Assembly: GCF_000472925.1 (NCBI RefSeq)
Contig: NZ_AXAS01000020.1
Location: 1-64,000, forward strand
DNA from: Bradyrhizobium sp. Ec3.3
GTDB taxonomy: Bacteria > Pseudomonadota > Alphaproteobacteria > Rhizobiales > Xanthobacteraceae
Direction: 5' to 3'
Length of the DNA: 64,000 nucleotides
A model generated the notes under the pieces. It saw only the letters and a program-made list of their open reading frames with translations. It was not told where the DNA came from and searched no databases. The position numbers and the translations under genes are program-made. Of this stretch, positions 26,609 through 35,086 are shown one piece after another. Every line of letters begins with the position of its first letter. The first letter of the stretch is position 1.

Positions 26609-26979
26609 TCACGCACGGTGTGTGCGTGAGGCAATTGCGGTGCTTTCCCTTCTCCCCTTGCGGGAGAAGGTGGCGCGAAGCGCCGGATGAGGGGTCTCTC
26701 TCCGCGCGATCAATAGTCAAAGTTGATCTCGCGGAGAGAGACCCCTCACCCCAATAAGCCTGTGTCTTCCGGCGGAGCTGCCCTCTCCCACAAGGGGCGA
26801 GGGCACATCAACGCGCACCGCGCTGGCTGAAGCGATATTCTTGCTCTTCCGTGTCAGCGAACACCACATCGCGCGCCATAGCTCGCGGCAGGCATCGCGC
26901 CGCAAGCGCCGGGCGCGGCGCTTGTAGAGATCGACCAGTTCTGCGGTGACGCGGCGCGCAGCTTCGGGCCGCGCGCGCA
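26609..26979. repeat. Repeat-filled gap with long perfect inverted repeat
   Basis: TGAGGGGTCTCTCTCCGCG (26688-26706) and its exact complement (26730-26748) form a 19-bp stem, extended inside by GATCAA/TTGATC (26708-26713, 26724-26729). Flanking TCTCCCCTTGCGGGAGA (26651-26667) and GGTGGCGCGAAGCGCC text is typical of rhizobial intergenic palindromes. From 26820 to 26979 I see nothing recognisable. Confidence 0.8.
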
Positions 26980-27960
26980 TCAGAGATCGCGCTCCCAGGT
27001 TTCGCCGATCAAATTCTGGCCGAAGCTGCGATGCGGCTCGCTCGCCACCAGCTTGAAGCCCGCGTCCTGATAGATCTTGCGCGCGCCGACCAGAATGCTT
27101 TGCGTCCACAGCGTCATTCGCCGGTAGCCGCAGGCGCGCGCGAAGGAGACGCATTCGGCGACCAGCCGCTGGCCAAGGCCGCGGCCGCGGGCGGCGGGAT
27201 CGAGCAGCAACAGGCGCAGCTTGGCGACGTCGTCGCTGGCCTTCACCAGGAACACCGAGCCGACCGGGCGCCCTTCGATGTCGGCGATCCAGCAGCGCTC
27301 GCGCGAGGCGTCGAAGGAGGTCATGTATTTCGCCACGATCTCGGCAACGAGCGCCTCGAAGCCTGCATCAAAACCGTATTCGCTCGCATAGAGCGCGCCG
27401 TGGCTCTGCACCACCCAGCCCATGTCGCCGGGGCGTGGATCGCGCAAGGAGGCGGGCGCCGGCTCGGCGCGCGGCATGGCAAGCAACCGCTCGACCGTCT
27501 CCATCGCACCCGTCAACCGTTTGCGATCGGCCCCGGTGAGCGGCCGCAGCATAGCGGCGACGTCCTCTTGCGACGAGCGCTCGAGTCTGGCGAAGGCCTG
27601 GCGCCCCTTCGCGGTCAGGCTCAACTGATATTGCCGCCGGTCGGTTGGAAGCGGCCTGCGCGCGATCAGGCCGGCCTCGTCGAAATTCTGCACGATACGG
27701 CTGAGATAGCCGGGGTCGAGCCCGAGCTCGATGCCGATCTCCTTGGCCGAGCGCTCGCCGCCATGGGCGAGCTCATAGAGCACGCGCGCCTCGCTGAGCG
27801 AGAACGGCGTCTTCAGCAATTGCTGATCGAGCACGCCGAGCTTGCGGGTGTAGAACCGGTTGAAGGCACGAACCGCCTCCACCTGGTCGTCGGAGACCTG
27901 ACCGGCCGAAGCGCCAGAGGGCGCGCTTGATGACAGGCTGGATGACATATCGGACGACAT
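26980..27960 (-). CDS. MarR regulator fused to GNAT acetyltransferase
   Basis: The 326-residue protein joins a MarR-type winged helix (about residues 25-160; LVARVLYELAH-like recognition region, LGLDPGYLSRIVQNFDEAGLI, DRRQYQLSLTAKG) to a GNAT domain (about 175-325) with the acetyl-CoA loop RGRGLGQRLV. The architecture is known in other bacteria, where the acetyltransferase target is often undefined. GGAGGTGCCCC right before the ATG at 27960 fixes the start. A 42-bp dyad just upstream (27973-28014) is a likely self-operator. Confidence 0.92.
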   Translation of the reverse strand: MSSDMSSSLSSSAPSGASAGQVSDDQVEAVRAFNRFYTRKLGVLDQQLLKTPFSLSEARVLYELAHGGERSAKEIGIELGLDPGYLSRIVQNFDEAGLIARRPLPTDRRQYQLSLTAKGRQAFARLERSSQEDVAAMLRPLTGADRKRLTGAMETVERLLAMPRAEPAPASLRDPRPGDMGWVVQSHGALYASEYGFDAGFEALVAEIVAKYMTSFDASRERCWIADIEGRPVGSVFLVKASDDVAKLRLLLLDPAARGRGLGQRLVAECVSFARACGYRRMTLWTQSILVGARKIYQDAGFKLVASEPHRSFGQNLIGETWERDL

Positions 27961-27972
27961 GGGGCACCTCCA

Positions 27973-28014
27973 ATACTTGCCATTGTCAATCAATTATTTG
28001 ACTTTGGCAAGTAT
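27973..28014. promoter_or_regulatory. 42-bp dyad, candidate MarR operator
   Basis: ATACTTGCCA (27973-27982) and TGGCAAGTAT (28005-28014) are perfect 10-bp arms. Inside them GTCAA (27985-27989) and TTGAC (27998-28002) are also exact complements, leaving only two mismatched pairs in 17. The centre is 34 bp upstream of the MarR-GNAT start, the expected place for autoregulation. Confidence 0.7.
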
Positions 28015-28022
28015 CTTCTGGA

Positions 28023-28598
28023 TCACGCCATGCTGACGATCTTGCTCCGCAACAGCGTCCGGGACGATCGGCCGAGCCGCCGCAGCAGCCGGGCCTCGGA
28101 GCGGCGAGCCTGGGGTGGGTAGCCGCCGATCCGGTCGTAATGGTCGCGCGCTATCAGGAGGCCCTGATCGCCGAAAGGCCCTACGATCTTGCGCGCCACG
28201 AGGCGGAGGATGTCGCGCAGGCCGGTATCGGCGTAGGGCGAACGTGCATAGCGGAACACGGCCGCGCGGTCGCGTCCGCTGGCGGAGACGACCTGGATGA
28301 ACTGGGTGGTCTCTTCGATCCAGCCGGTCTCGAGCACGGCGCCGGCGTGCAGGAACATCAGCCAGGGCGATCGCGCCTGCAGCGCGCCGGCGGCAAGCGC
28401 CGCGCCCTGCGAGGAGCCTTCGTAACCGATGAAGCGGCAGCCCGCGACGTCGGCGACGCGCTCGATCACGCCGTTACGCGTGCCGTCGACGAGCAGGACT
28501 TCCTTGATCAGGCCGGCAGCAGCACCCGGGACCAGCGCGGCCAGAGTTGCGACCGTCGGCTGCTCGATGCCTTCCGTCGGTATGATGACGCTCAACAT
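28023..28598 (-). CDS. GT2-like glycosyltransferase domain protein
   Basis: The 191-residue protein begins MLSVIIPTEG and continues LIKEVLLVDG, the first strand and acidic loop of a family-2 GT-A fold. GSSQGAALAAGALQA and SPWLMFLHAGAVLETGW match the next elements, but the expected HAD metal-binding Asp is HAG here. The protein is shorter than typical GT2 enzymes. It may be a binding protein or weak enzyme. It precedes the MarR-GNAT gene on the same strand. Confidence 0.72.
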   Translation of the reverse strand: MLSVIIPTEGIEQPTVATLAALVPGAAAGLIKEVLLVDGTRNGVIERVADVAGCRFIGYEGSSQGAALAAGALQARSPWLMFLHAGAVLETGWIEETTQFIQVVSASGRDRAAVFRYARSPYADTGLRDILRLVARKIVGPFGDQGLLIARDHYDRIGGYPPQARRSEARLLRRLGRSSRTLLRSKIVSMA

Positions 28599-28908
28599 GT
28601 TGAGGCTTCAATTGTCTCAAGCTGTGGAAAAAGCGCAATTGTTATAGCGTATAACCGTGCCGTGGTGCCGGACGCAACGATTTGCCGGTGCGTTGGTGCT
28701 GCGGTGTCGCGGGATGGTAAACCGTGCAGCCGGCCGCAGCCAAGCCCGTCGCACGCCGGCCGTATTATTGCGGAATGTTTCAGCAGCCGCGCGCCGCATG
28801 CGACCTGATTTCATCGTGGACATTTTCGGGGCAGTGCGACCGTTCGCATCGCTCTCAAGAATGGCCGCCCTTGTCGCGCGCGGTCCTGTCAGGCCTGGAC
28901 GAGCAATC
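28599..28908. promoter_or_regulatory. Divergent intergenic region with palindromic -10-like element
   Basis: GTTATA-GCG-TATAAC (28641-28655) is a perfect palindrome that offers a TATAAC -10-like hexamer on both strands, 43 bp from the GT2-like start. CAATTG occurs twice beside it. The remainder to 28908 shows no gene or motif I recognise. Confidence 0.4.
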
Positions 28909-29094
28909 ATGCAAAAAGGTGACCTGATCTGCCCGAAATGCGGCGCCGGATTCCGCCGGATCACGCTATCATCGCTCAAAGGTGAATGCGGCGAATTTCG
29001 CTGCACGATCTGCGATCGCGTTCTGGAGGTCTTCGATGACTCCAGCGCAGTTGCCTATCGCCTGACCGTAGTGCCAGCTAGGATATTCGTGTGA
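28909..29094 (+). CDS. Small zinc-ribbon protein
   Basis: The 61-residue product starts MQKGDLICPKCGAGFRRI and has a second knuckle FRCTICDRVLEVFD, so four cysteines (CxxC near 8-11 and CxxC near 33-36) can bind one zinc. An in-frame ATG at 28861 would add 16 residues outside the domain. Its stop codon overlaps the start of the next gene (GTGA, 29091-29094), so the two are translationally coupled. Function unknown. Confidence 0.75.
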   Translation: MQKGDLICPKCGAGFRRITLSSLKGECGEFRCTICDRVLEVFDDSSAVAYRLTVVPARIFV

Positions 29095-29930
29095 ACGCCG
29101 ATCAACTGACTGTTGGCACGGCCGCAACATCGCCCAAGGCGGACGCCGCGCCTGCCTTGCGGATCCGCGCCCTGATGCTGGGCGACCGCATCAATGCGGC
29201 GGGCCTGGAGATCGGAACGCTGGTGTCGTCGACGCCGGTCGCGTTCCGCATCCATGCCGGTCTCGCCGTGATCTTCCGCTACGGCGTCGTGGTGCTGATC
29301 GGACTATTGCCCTCGGAAGAGAAAGTCCTGATCGACACCTTGAAGCCGCGCGTGATCGGCGAGTTCAGTCCCTACGAGGAGGAGACCGCGCAGGCGCAAC
29401 TCTGCAACGACGAAAACGCCGAGGTGATCCAGCCGGGCGGGCCGATCTGTCTCAGCAAATTCTCCGAGGACCGGCTCCTCCTGATCGCAGATGCGCTCGC
29501 CAAGAGTACGGCGCTAGCCCGCGACGAGCGCCGCGTCGCCGCCGTCTTCGACGTCATCGAACCGTTTGCGCGCGAGCTTGCCCAGCGCGGCCGCACGCCG
29601 CGCCGTCGCAAGGGAATCCTGCAACTGATCGGCAACGCGCTGCTCGTGCAGCAGCGCGTCGCGGGCCGCGTTGCCGTCGCGGAGAAGCCCGACGTGCTCT
29701 GGGAGAAGCCCGGGCTCGATCGCCTCTATTCGCGGCTCGAGGACGAGTATGAACTGAAGGAGCGTCTCGACACGCTCGAGCGCAAGCTCAAGGCCATCTC
29801 CGAGACCGCCAACGCGCTGACCGACATCATCGACACGCAGCGGTCGCTGCGGCTGGAGGTGGCCGTGGTCGTGCTGATCGTGATCGAGGTCGTGATCGGC
29901 TGCATCCAGATTTTTGCTGGAACTCACTAG
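29091..29930 (+). CDS. RMD1/DUF155-family membrane protein
   Basis: From the GTG at 29091 the protein is 279 residues. It matches the RMD1 (YagE) family: a mixed N-terminal domain (IFRYGVVVLIGL near residues 62-73), a central helical part with LVQQRVAGRVAVAEKPDVLWE, a coiled coil (DEYELKERLDTLERKL) and one C-terminal membrane segment (about 255-276). Yeast RMD1 is needed for meiotic division; bacterial roles are unclear. The GTG start overlaps the zinc-ribbon stop by 4 nt. Confidence 0.87.
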   Translation: MNADQLTVGTAATSPKADAAPALRIRALMLGDRINAAGLEIGTLVSSTPVAFRIHAGLAVIFRYGVVVLIGLLPSEEKVLIDTLKPRVIGEFSPYEEETAQAQLCNDENAEVIQPGGPICLSKFSEDRLLLIADALAKSTALARDERRVAAVFDVIEPFARELAQRGRTPRRRKGILQLIGNALLVQQRVAGRVAVAEKPDVLWEKPGLDRLYSRLEDEYELKERLDTLERKLKAISETANALTDIIDTQRSLRLEVAVVVLIVIEVVIGCIQIFAGTH

Positions 29931-30096
29931 ACTAGGGGGCACGTAATAATATTCGGTCGTGTCTGCTTTGCTCCAATAGCGATGGACTTTTGTGCAGGCG
30001 CAGCAAATGACGCGATGGCCATGCACGGCCATCTAACCGCTGTCGCGCCAGACGATGCCTGGTGCATTCGGCGGTCAGTGAGGTACCATATGGTCG

Positions 30097-30945
30097 ATGA
30101 CTGATGACAAGGTGAAACGGCGGCTGACCACTGTCCTGTGCGCGGATGTGCACGGCTATTCTCGCCTGATGGGAGCAGACGAAGCGGGAACGCTGGAGAT
30201 GCTGCGCCGCTGCCGCACTGCCATTGCAGGATTGGTGGAGCGCCACGACGGGCGGATCGTGAATACTTGGGGCGATGCCGTGATCGCCGAGTTCGCCAGC
30301 GTGGTCGAGGCCGTGCAATGTGCGGTCGAGATTCAGCAGGAGGTTTCCAGTCAGAATTCGGCCCCACCACCTCACGCGCCCCAGATGCGGTTTCGCATCG
30401 GCGTCAATCTAGGCGATGTGATGGTGGATGGTTCCGACATTTTTGGCGACGGGGTCAACATCGCGGCGCGGCTGCAAGAACTCGCCGAGCCCGGTGGCGT
30501 CGTGATCTCCGCTTCCGTCTACGATCAAGTGCACAACAAACTATCTCTTGGCTTTGACTGTCTCGGCCAGCAACAGATGAAGAACGTGGCCCCCGTAACC
30601 ACGTATCGAGTGACCGTGGGTGGCCGAACTGGTGGTAGTGGAAGCCCTGCTACCCAAGTTGGAGCAGTTGCAGCCTTGGAAGCTGGCGCTCAACGGATTC
30701 GCGATCGATACGAGCCATCCACCTGGATGAGCTCGATCTCGGATCGGTTAGCGACCCTGCCTCGCCCCGTTGCAGCAATTCTCACAGTTTCAGGCTTTCT
30801 GATTCTGATCAATGTTTTCACCGGCCTGCACAGAATCTGGTTTCATTGGCCAGTCGCCGCACTGCTCTTCATTGGCGCCCTGCGGGCGCTACGGCACGGA
30901 TCCGCGTCGGACAGAAATGAGGGGCGCCGAAGGACTCGGGACTGA
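30097..30945 (+). CDS. Class III adenylate/guanylate cyclase with C-terminal membrane segments
   Basis: The 282-residue protein has a class III cyclase domain at about residues 8-175. The first metal Asp is in CADVHGYSRL, the second in WGDAVIAEF, and the transition-state Arg/Asn are in GDGVNIAARL. The adenine-selecting Lys usually found before TxGD is Asn here (IVNTWGD), so base specificity is uncertain. Two hydrophobic segments (about 226-245 and 247-265) anchor the C-terminus, an arrangement inverted from most rhizobial cyclases. The preceding gap holds the hairpin GATGGCC/GGCCATC (30014-30033). It is alone on its strand here. Confidence 0.87.
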   Translation: MTDDKVKRRLTTVLCADVHGYSRLMGADEAGTLEMLRRCRTAIAGLVERHDGRIVNTWGDAVIAEFASVVEAVQCAVEIQQEVSSQNSAPPPHAPQMRFRIGVNLGDVMVDGSDIFGDGVNIAARLQELAEPGGVVISASVYDQVHNKLSLGFDCLGQQQMKNVAPVTTYRVTVGGRTGGSGSPATQVGAVAALEAGAQRIRDRYEPSTWMSSISDRLATLPRPVAAILTVSGFLILINVFTGLHRIWFHWPVAALLFIGALRALRHGSASDRNEGRRRTRD

Positions 30946-30963
30946 GCGGCTCGGCCGTTGCAC

Positions 30964-31101
30964 CGCGAGTCCGGGCACGCGCTCGATCGCCTTGATCGCG
31001 AGACGAAACCGATCGAGCTCGTCGAGCACGACCATGTCGAACGGCGTGGTCGTCGTGCCTTCCTCGGCAACGCCGCGCACATTTGTGCCGGCGTGGTTGG
31101 T
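30964..31101 (-). pseudogene. Phosphoketolase C-terminal fragment
   Basis: Read on the minus strand this encodes about 46 residues, TNHAGTNVRGVAEEGTTTT and on through DMVVLDELDRFRLAIKAIERVPGL. They match residues near the C-terminus of the intact phosphoketolase 1.6 kb away (NHAGMHVRGFDEEGTTTT...DMVVLNELDRFHLAIEAIERVSGL). Both sit on the same strand and share long identical DNA stretches. No start, N-terminus or C-terminal tail remains, so it is a remnant of a second copy. Confidence 0.85.
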
Positions 31102-31157
31102 GCCGCAATCGGAAACCAATTCCGTGGACTGAGTCCGCGGAATCGGAACGCAACGCT

Positions 31158-32321
31158 CTACCGTGCTGGCGCGCGCATGGACGCCGGCTGCCCTGGCAGC
31201 TTCAGCCTCGGACCTGCCTCGGTCAACTTTCCATCGGCGAGGGCAAACACCTGCAAATCCTGGTCGATGTAGTTGCCCACATAGAGGTAATCGCTGTTCG
31301 GGCTGTAAACGATGCCCTCTGGCAGGCCGCCGAGCGGTGCGCGCGCAGTCACCGTCAGCTTGCCGCCGGTGCCGATCGACATCAGCACGAGCTCGCCGGC
31401 TTTGGTCTTGAACCAGTCGCTATCCTTGGCCGCGGTGCCGAGCAGCAGCGGGGTGGCTGCGGTCTTCCCGTCGGGCGCGACGGCGAAGCCTTCCGGTCCG
31501 ATGCCGGGGCTCATCACATCGACGACGTGGGGATGTGGACCTGTCGCTTCGATGGTCACCACGGCATCTGCGTTGTCTCTCAGTGCGCCGGTGTTCGATG
31601 CGATGACGTACTTGCCGTCTGGCGTGATGTCGATGTTGTAGGGATTGAATGCCGATGGAATGTCCATCGACTTGTCGTAGGTCACGTCTTGTCCATCGAT
31701 CGTCAAAACGCCGATTTTGTTCGCGAGGTTGAGGCAGACGAAGGCGCGCTTGCCGTCGGGTGCGATGACAACAGCCGCAGCCTGCTGCTCCACCGGTACC
31801 TCGCCGACGGCTTTGACCGTTGAACCCTGGATGGAGACGACAGAGACACTCTTGCCGTCTCGGTTGGCAATCAATGCTAGATCGCCCTTCCTTGAGATCG
31901 ATAGACCGGAGGGCTGCCGCCCGACAGTAACCGTGTCGATCAACTTCGGCGGATCTGCGGTGAGGTCAATCACGTACAGCTTGTCATCCGGGACCGTTTT
32001 CCAGGAGCTCCCCTCCTGGACGTGAACCACGGAATTGGCGACCAGGCCCAGCTTGCCGTCTGGTGTGATTTGCAGGTTCGTGGGCGGGCCCAGCAGAGAG
32101 TTCGCCAGCGGTAGGCTCGCGCGAATCCTGGGTTTGGCGGGATTGGAAATGTCCAAAACCAGCACAGCATCGTTGCCCGGAGCGCCATTCACCTGGCCCT
32201 CGGGACCATAGGTGATCTTGCTGTCAAGGCCGATCAGGATGTCGTTGGTTCCAGCCATTGCCGGGCTGCCGGCGACGAGGCCAGCCAGGCAGGTGGCGCA
32301 AAGAGCACTGCGTAAATTCAT
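31158..32321 (-). CDS. Secreted YncE/YVTN-type beta-propeller protein
   Basis: From the ATG at 32321 the product is 387 residues. A signal peptide (SALCATCLAGLVAGSPAMA) is followed by repeated blades ending in TPDGKLGLVAN, SRKGDLALIANRDG, APDGKRAFVCLN, TPDGKYVIASN and YSPNSDYLYVGN. These are YVTN-like blade motifs of about 45 residues. Such periplasmic or surface propellers bind ligands or proteins and have no known single activity. GGGTGGGAGAAA precedes the ATG. It lies between the phosphoketolase remnant and the intact phosphoketolase gene. Confidence 0.87.
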   Translation of the reverse strand: MNLRSALCATCLAGLVAGSPAMAGTNDILIGLDSKITYGPEGQVNGAPGNDAVLVLDISNPAKPRIRASLPLANSLLGPPTNLQITPDGKLGLVANSVVHVQEGSSWKTVPDDKLYVIDLTADPPKLIDTVTVGRQPSGLSISRKGDLALIANRDGKSVSVVSIQGSTVKAVGEVPVEQQAAAVVIAPDGKRAFVCLNLANKIGVLTIDGQDVTYDKSMDIPSAFNPYNIDITPDGKYVIASNTGALRDNADAVVTIEATGPHPHVVDVMSPGIGPEGFAVAPDGKTAATPLLLGTAAKDSDWFKTKAGELVLMSIGTGGKLTVTARAPLGGLPEGIVYSPNSDYLYVGNYIDQDLQVFALADGKLTEAGPRLKLPGQPASMRAPAR

Positions 32322-32472
32322 GATGCGATTTCTCCCACCCGGCCCATTTCTGGATGAGCCTGTCACTCTACCTTACCTTGCAGGTTTTGCAGATAGCAAT
32401 CATTACCGCGCCGACGGCGTCGGGACATTCGCCAGGGCCTTGATCTTTGAACCGCGTGACAACTGCGTCGGG

Positions 32473-34869
32473 TCACTTCGTCACGCCCCTACTGTTCGGC
32501 CACATCCAGTTGCGGATCTCCGGCATGTCCTCGCCATGCTCGCGCACGTAGCGCGAATGTTCGATCAACTTGTCGCGGAACCGCTGCTTCACATGCGCCG
32601 CCTTCGTCGCAAGGCCCGACACACGCTCGATCGCCTCGATCGCGAGATGGAAGCGGTCGAGCTCGTTGAGCACGACCATGTCGAACGGCGTCGTCGTCGT
32701 GCCTTCCTCGTCAAAGCCGCGTACATGCATGCCGGCGTGGTTGGCGCGGCTGTAGGTCAGGCGATGAATGAGATAGGGGTAGCCGTGATAGGCGAAGATC
32801 ACCGGCTTGTCGCGCGTGAACAGCGAGTCGAAATCCCGATCGGAAAGGCCGTGCGGATGCTGCTCCTTCGGTTGCAGCGTCATGAGATCGACGACGTTGA
32901 CGACGCGGATCTTCAGGTCGGGCAGCGCCTTCCGTAACAGATCGACCGCAGCGAGCGTTTCCACCGTCGGCACGTCGCCGGCGCAGGCCATCACGACGTC
33001 GGGCTCGCCGTCGGCCCTTTCCGTGCCGGCCCAGGTCCAGATGCCGATGCCGGCATCACAATGTGTCGCCGCGTCCTGCATGGTGAGCCATTGCGGCGCG
33101 GGCTGCTTGCCGGCAACGATGACGTTGATGCGGTCGTAGGTGCGCAGACAGTGATCGGCAACCCACAGCAGCGTGTTGGCGTCCGGCGGGAAATAGACGC
33201 GGACGATATCGGCCTTCTTGTTGGTGACGAGATCGACGAAGCCGGGGTCCTGATGGCTGAAGCCGTTATGGTCCTGGCGCCAGACATGCGAGGTCAGGAG
33301 ATAGTTGAGCGAGGCGATCGGACGCCGCCACGTCAGCTCGCGCGACACCTTCAGCCATTTGGCGTGCTGGTTGAACATGGAGTCGACGATGTGGATGAAG
33401 GCTTCGTAGCAGGAGTAGAAGCCGTGGCGTCCGGTGAGGAGATAGCCTTCGAGCCAGCCCTGGCAGAGATGCTCGCTCAGCACCTCCATGACGCGGCCAT
33501 CCTGGGCGAGGTGAACATCATAAGGTTCGGTCGGCTCCATCCAGACCCGTTCGGTTGCCTCGAACACGGCGTCGAGCCGGTTTGATGCGGTCTCGTCCGG
33601 ACCCATGATGCGGAAGTTGCGCGCATCCGCATTCAGCCTGACGACGTCGCGCAGGAATTTGCCGAGCTCGCGCGTCGCCTCCGCGACCGTCTTGCCCGGC
33701 TCCTTCACCTCGATGGCGAAGCTGCGGAAATCGGGCAGCTTCAGCTCGCGCTTCAACAGCCCGCCATTACCATGCGGATTGGCGCCCATGCGGCGATCGC
33801 CTTCCGGCGCGAGCGCCTGAAGCTCGGGAATGAGCGCGCCGTTGCGATCGAACAGCTCCTCCGGCGCGTAGCTTTTCATCCAGCCTTCGAGCACCTTCAA
33901 ATGCGCGGGATTTTCCCGGCAATTGGCGACCGGCACCTGATGGGCGCGCCAGAAACCTTCGACCTTCAGCCCGTCGACCTCCTTGGGGCCGGTCCAGCCC
34001 TTCGGTGAGCGCAGCACGATCATCGGCCAGCGCGGCCGCTCGATCGTGGTCCTTGTTTCGCGCGCATGCTGCTGGATCGAGCGGATGCTTGCCAGCGCCA
34101 CGTCGAGTGCGTCCGCCATGATCCGGTGCATCGTCTTGGGATCGTCACCCTCGACGAACAGCGGCTCGTGGCCAAACCCGCGGAAGAGATCGCGGAGCTC
34201 CTCGTCGCGCATCCGTCCGAGCACGGTAGGGTTGGCGATCTTGTAGCCGTTGAGATGCAGGATCGGCAGCACCGCGCCATCGTGCGCGGGATTGACGAAC
34301 TTGTTCGAATGCCAGGACGCCGCGAGCGGCCCGGTCTCGGCTTCGCCGTCACCGACGACGCAGGCGACGATCAGATCGGGATTGTCGAGCGCCGCGCCAT
34401 AGGCGTGGACCAGCGCGTAGCCGAGCTCGCCGCCCTCATGGATCGAGCCCGGCGTCTCCGGCGCCGCGTGGCTCGGAATGCCGCCGGGGAAGGAGAACTG
34501 CCTGAACAGCTTGCGCAATCCGTCCGTGTCGCGCCCGATGTCTGGATAGATCTCGCTATAGCTGCCTTCGAGATAGGTATTGGCGACCATGCCCGGGCCG
34601 CCATGACCGGGACCGCAGATATAGAGCACGCTGAGATCGAGTGTGCGGATCGCGCGGTTGAGATGGGCATAAATGAAGTTCAGCCCGGGTGTCGTGCCCC
34701 AATGGCCGAGCAGGCGCGGCTTGATGTGCTCGGGCCGCAGCGGCTCGCGCAGCAGTGGATTGTCCAAAAGGTAGATTTGCCCGACGGATAAGTAGTTTGC
34801 GGCGCGCCAGTAGCGATCGAGCAGGTCGATATCGCCCGCGCTGGCGCGCTCTTGTTGTTTGCTTGTCAT
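32473..34869 (-). CDS. xfp: Phosphoketolase (xylulose-5-phosphate/fructose-6-phosphate)
   Basis: The 798-residue protein is a full-length thiamine-diphosphate phosphoketolase that cleaves xylulose 5-phosphate or fructose 6-phosphate with phosphate to acetyl phosphate and an aldose phosphate. N-terminal features include GHWGTTPGLNFIYAHLNR and GPGHGGPGMVANTYLEGSY. The TPP/Mg motif VVGDGEAETGPLAASWHSNKF is near residues 170-190. The C-terminal domain has NHAGMHVRGFDEEGTTTTPF. I chose the ATG at 34869 (MTSKQQERASA). No acetate kinase gene is next to it. Confidence 0.96.
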   Translation of the reverse strand: MTSKQQERASAGDIDLLDRYWRAANYLSVGQIYLLDNPLLREPLRPEHIKPRLLGHWGTTPGLNFIYAHLNRAIRTLDLSVLYICGPGHGGPGMVANTYLEGSYSEIYPDIGRDTDGLRKLFRQFSFPGGIPSHAAPETPGSIHEGGELGYALVHAYGAALDNPDLIVACVVGDGEAETGPLAASWHSNKFVNPAHDGAVLPILHLNGYKIANPTVLGRMRDEELRDLFRGFGHEPLFVEGDDPKTMHRIMADALDVALASIRSIQQHARETRTTIERPRWPMIVLRSPKGWTGPKEVDGLKVEGFWRAHQVPVANCRENPAHLKVLEGWMKSYAPEELFDRNGALIPELQALAPEGDRRMGANPHGNGGLLKRELKLPDFRSFAIEVKEPGKTVAEATRELGKFLRDVVRLNADARNFRIMGPDETASNRLDAVFEATERVWMEPTEPYDVHLAQDGRVMEVLSEHLCQGWLEGYLLTGRHGFYSCYEAFIHIVDSMFNQHAKWLKVSRELTWRRPIASLNYLLTSHVWRQDHNGFSHQDPGFVDLVTNKKADIVRVYFPPDANTLLWVADHCLRTYDRINVIVAGKQPAPQWLTMQDAATHCDAGIGIWTWAGTERADGEPDVVMACAGDVPTVETLAAVDLLRKALPDLKIRVVNVVDLMTLQPKEQHPHGLSDRDFDSLFTRDKPVIFAYHGYPYLIHRLTYSRANHAGMHVRGFDEEGTTTTPFDMVVLNELDRFHLAIEAIERVSGLATKAAHVKQRFRDKLIEHSRYVREHGEDMPEIRNWMWPNSRGVTK

Positions 34870-35048
34870 GATAAAGCTGACCCTGTTGCGTCGATCGTCA
34901 CCAACACGGTTCCGCTGCGATCGATCCGTTGCCAACGCTCGGCATCAAACGTCATTGCGGCCGGCACCCTTTGCGGGAGGTCAAAATTCCGCGCGCGAAG
35001 TTTGGGCGGCTACTTTGCATGGGGTTGTTTTGCGGTTTTTGAATTGAT

Positions 35049-35063
35049 GTTCTTGATTTGTTC
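35049..35063 (+). promoter_or_regulatory. LexA/SOS-type box
   Basis: GTTC-TTGATTT-GTTC is an exact match to the alphaproteobacterial LexA direct repeat GTTC-N7-GTTC. It ends 23 bp before the radical-SAM gene ATG at 35087, in an AT-rich promoter stretch. Confidence 0.7.
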
Positions 35064-35086
35064 CTTTTGCGTGTTATCTTGGCTTC

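Noticed and set aside
26717..27154. Minus-strand frame within the repeat gap and the MarR-GNAT 3' end
   Set aside because: Arg-rich text overlapping the GNAT gene in another frame and the palindromic repeat; no domain recognised.
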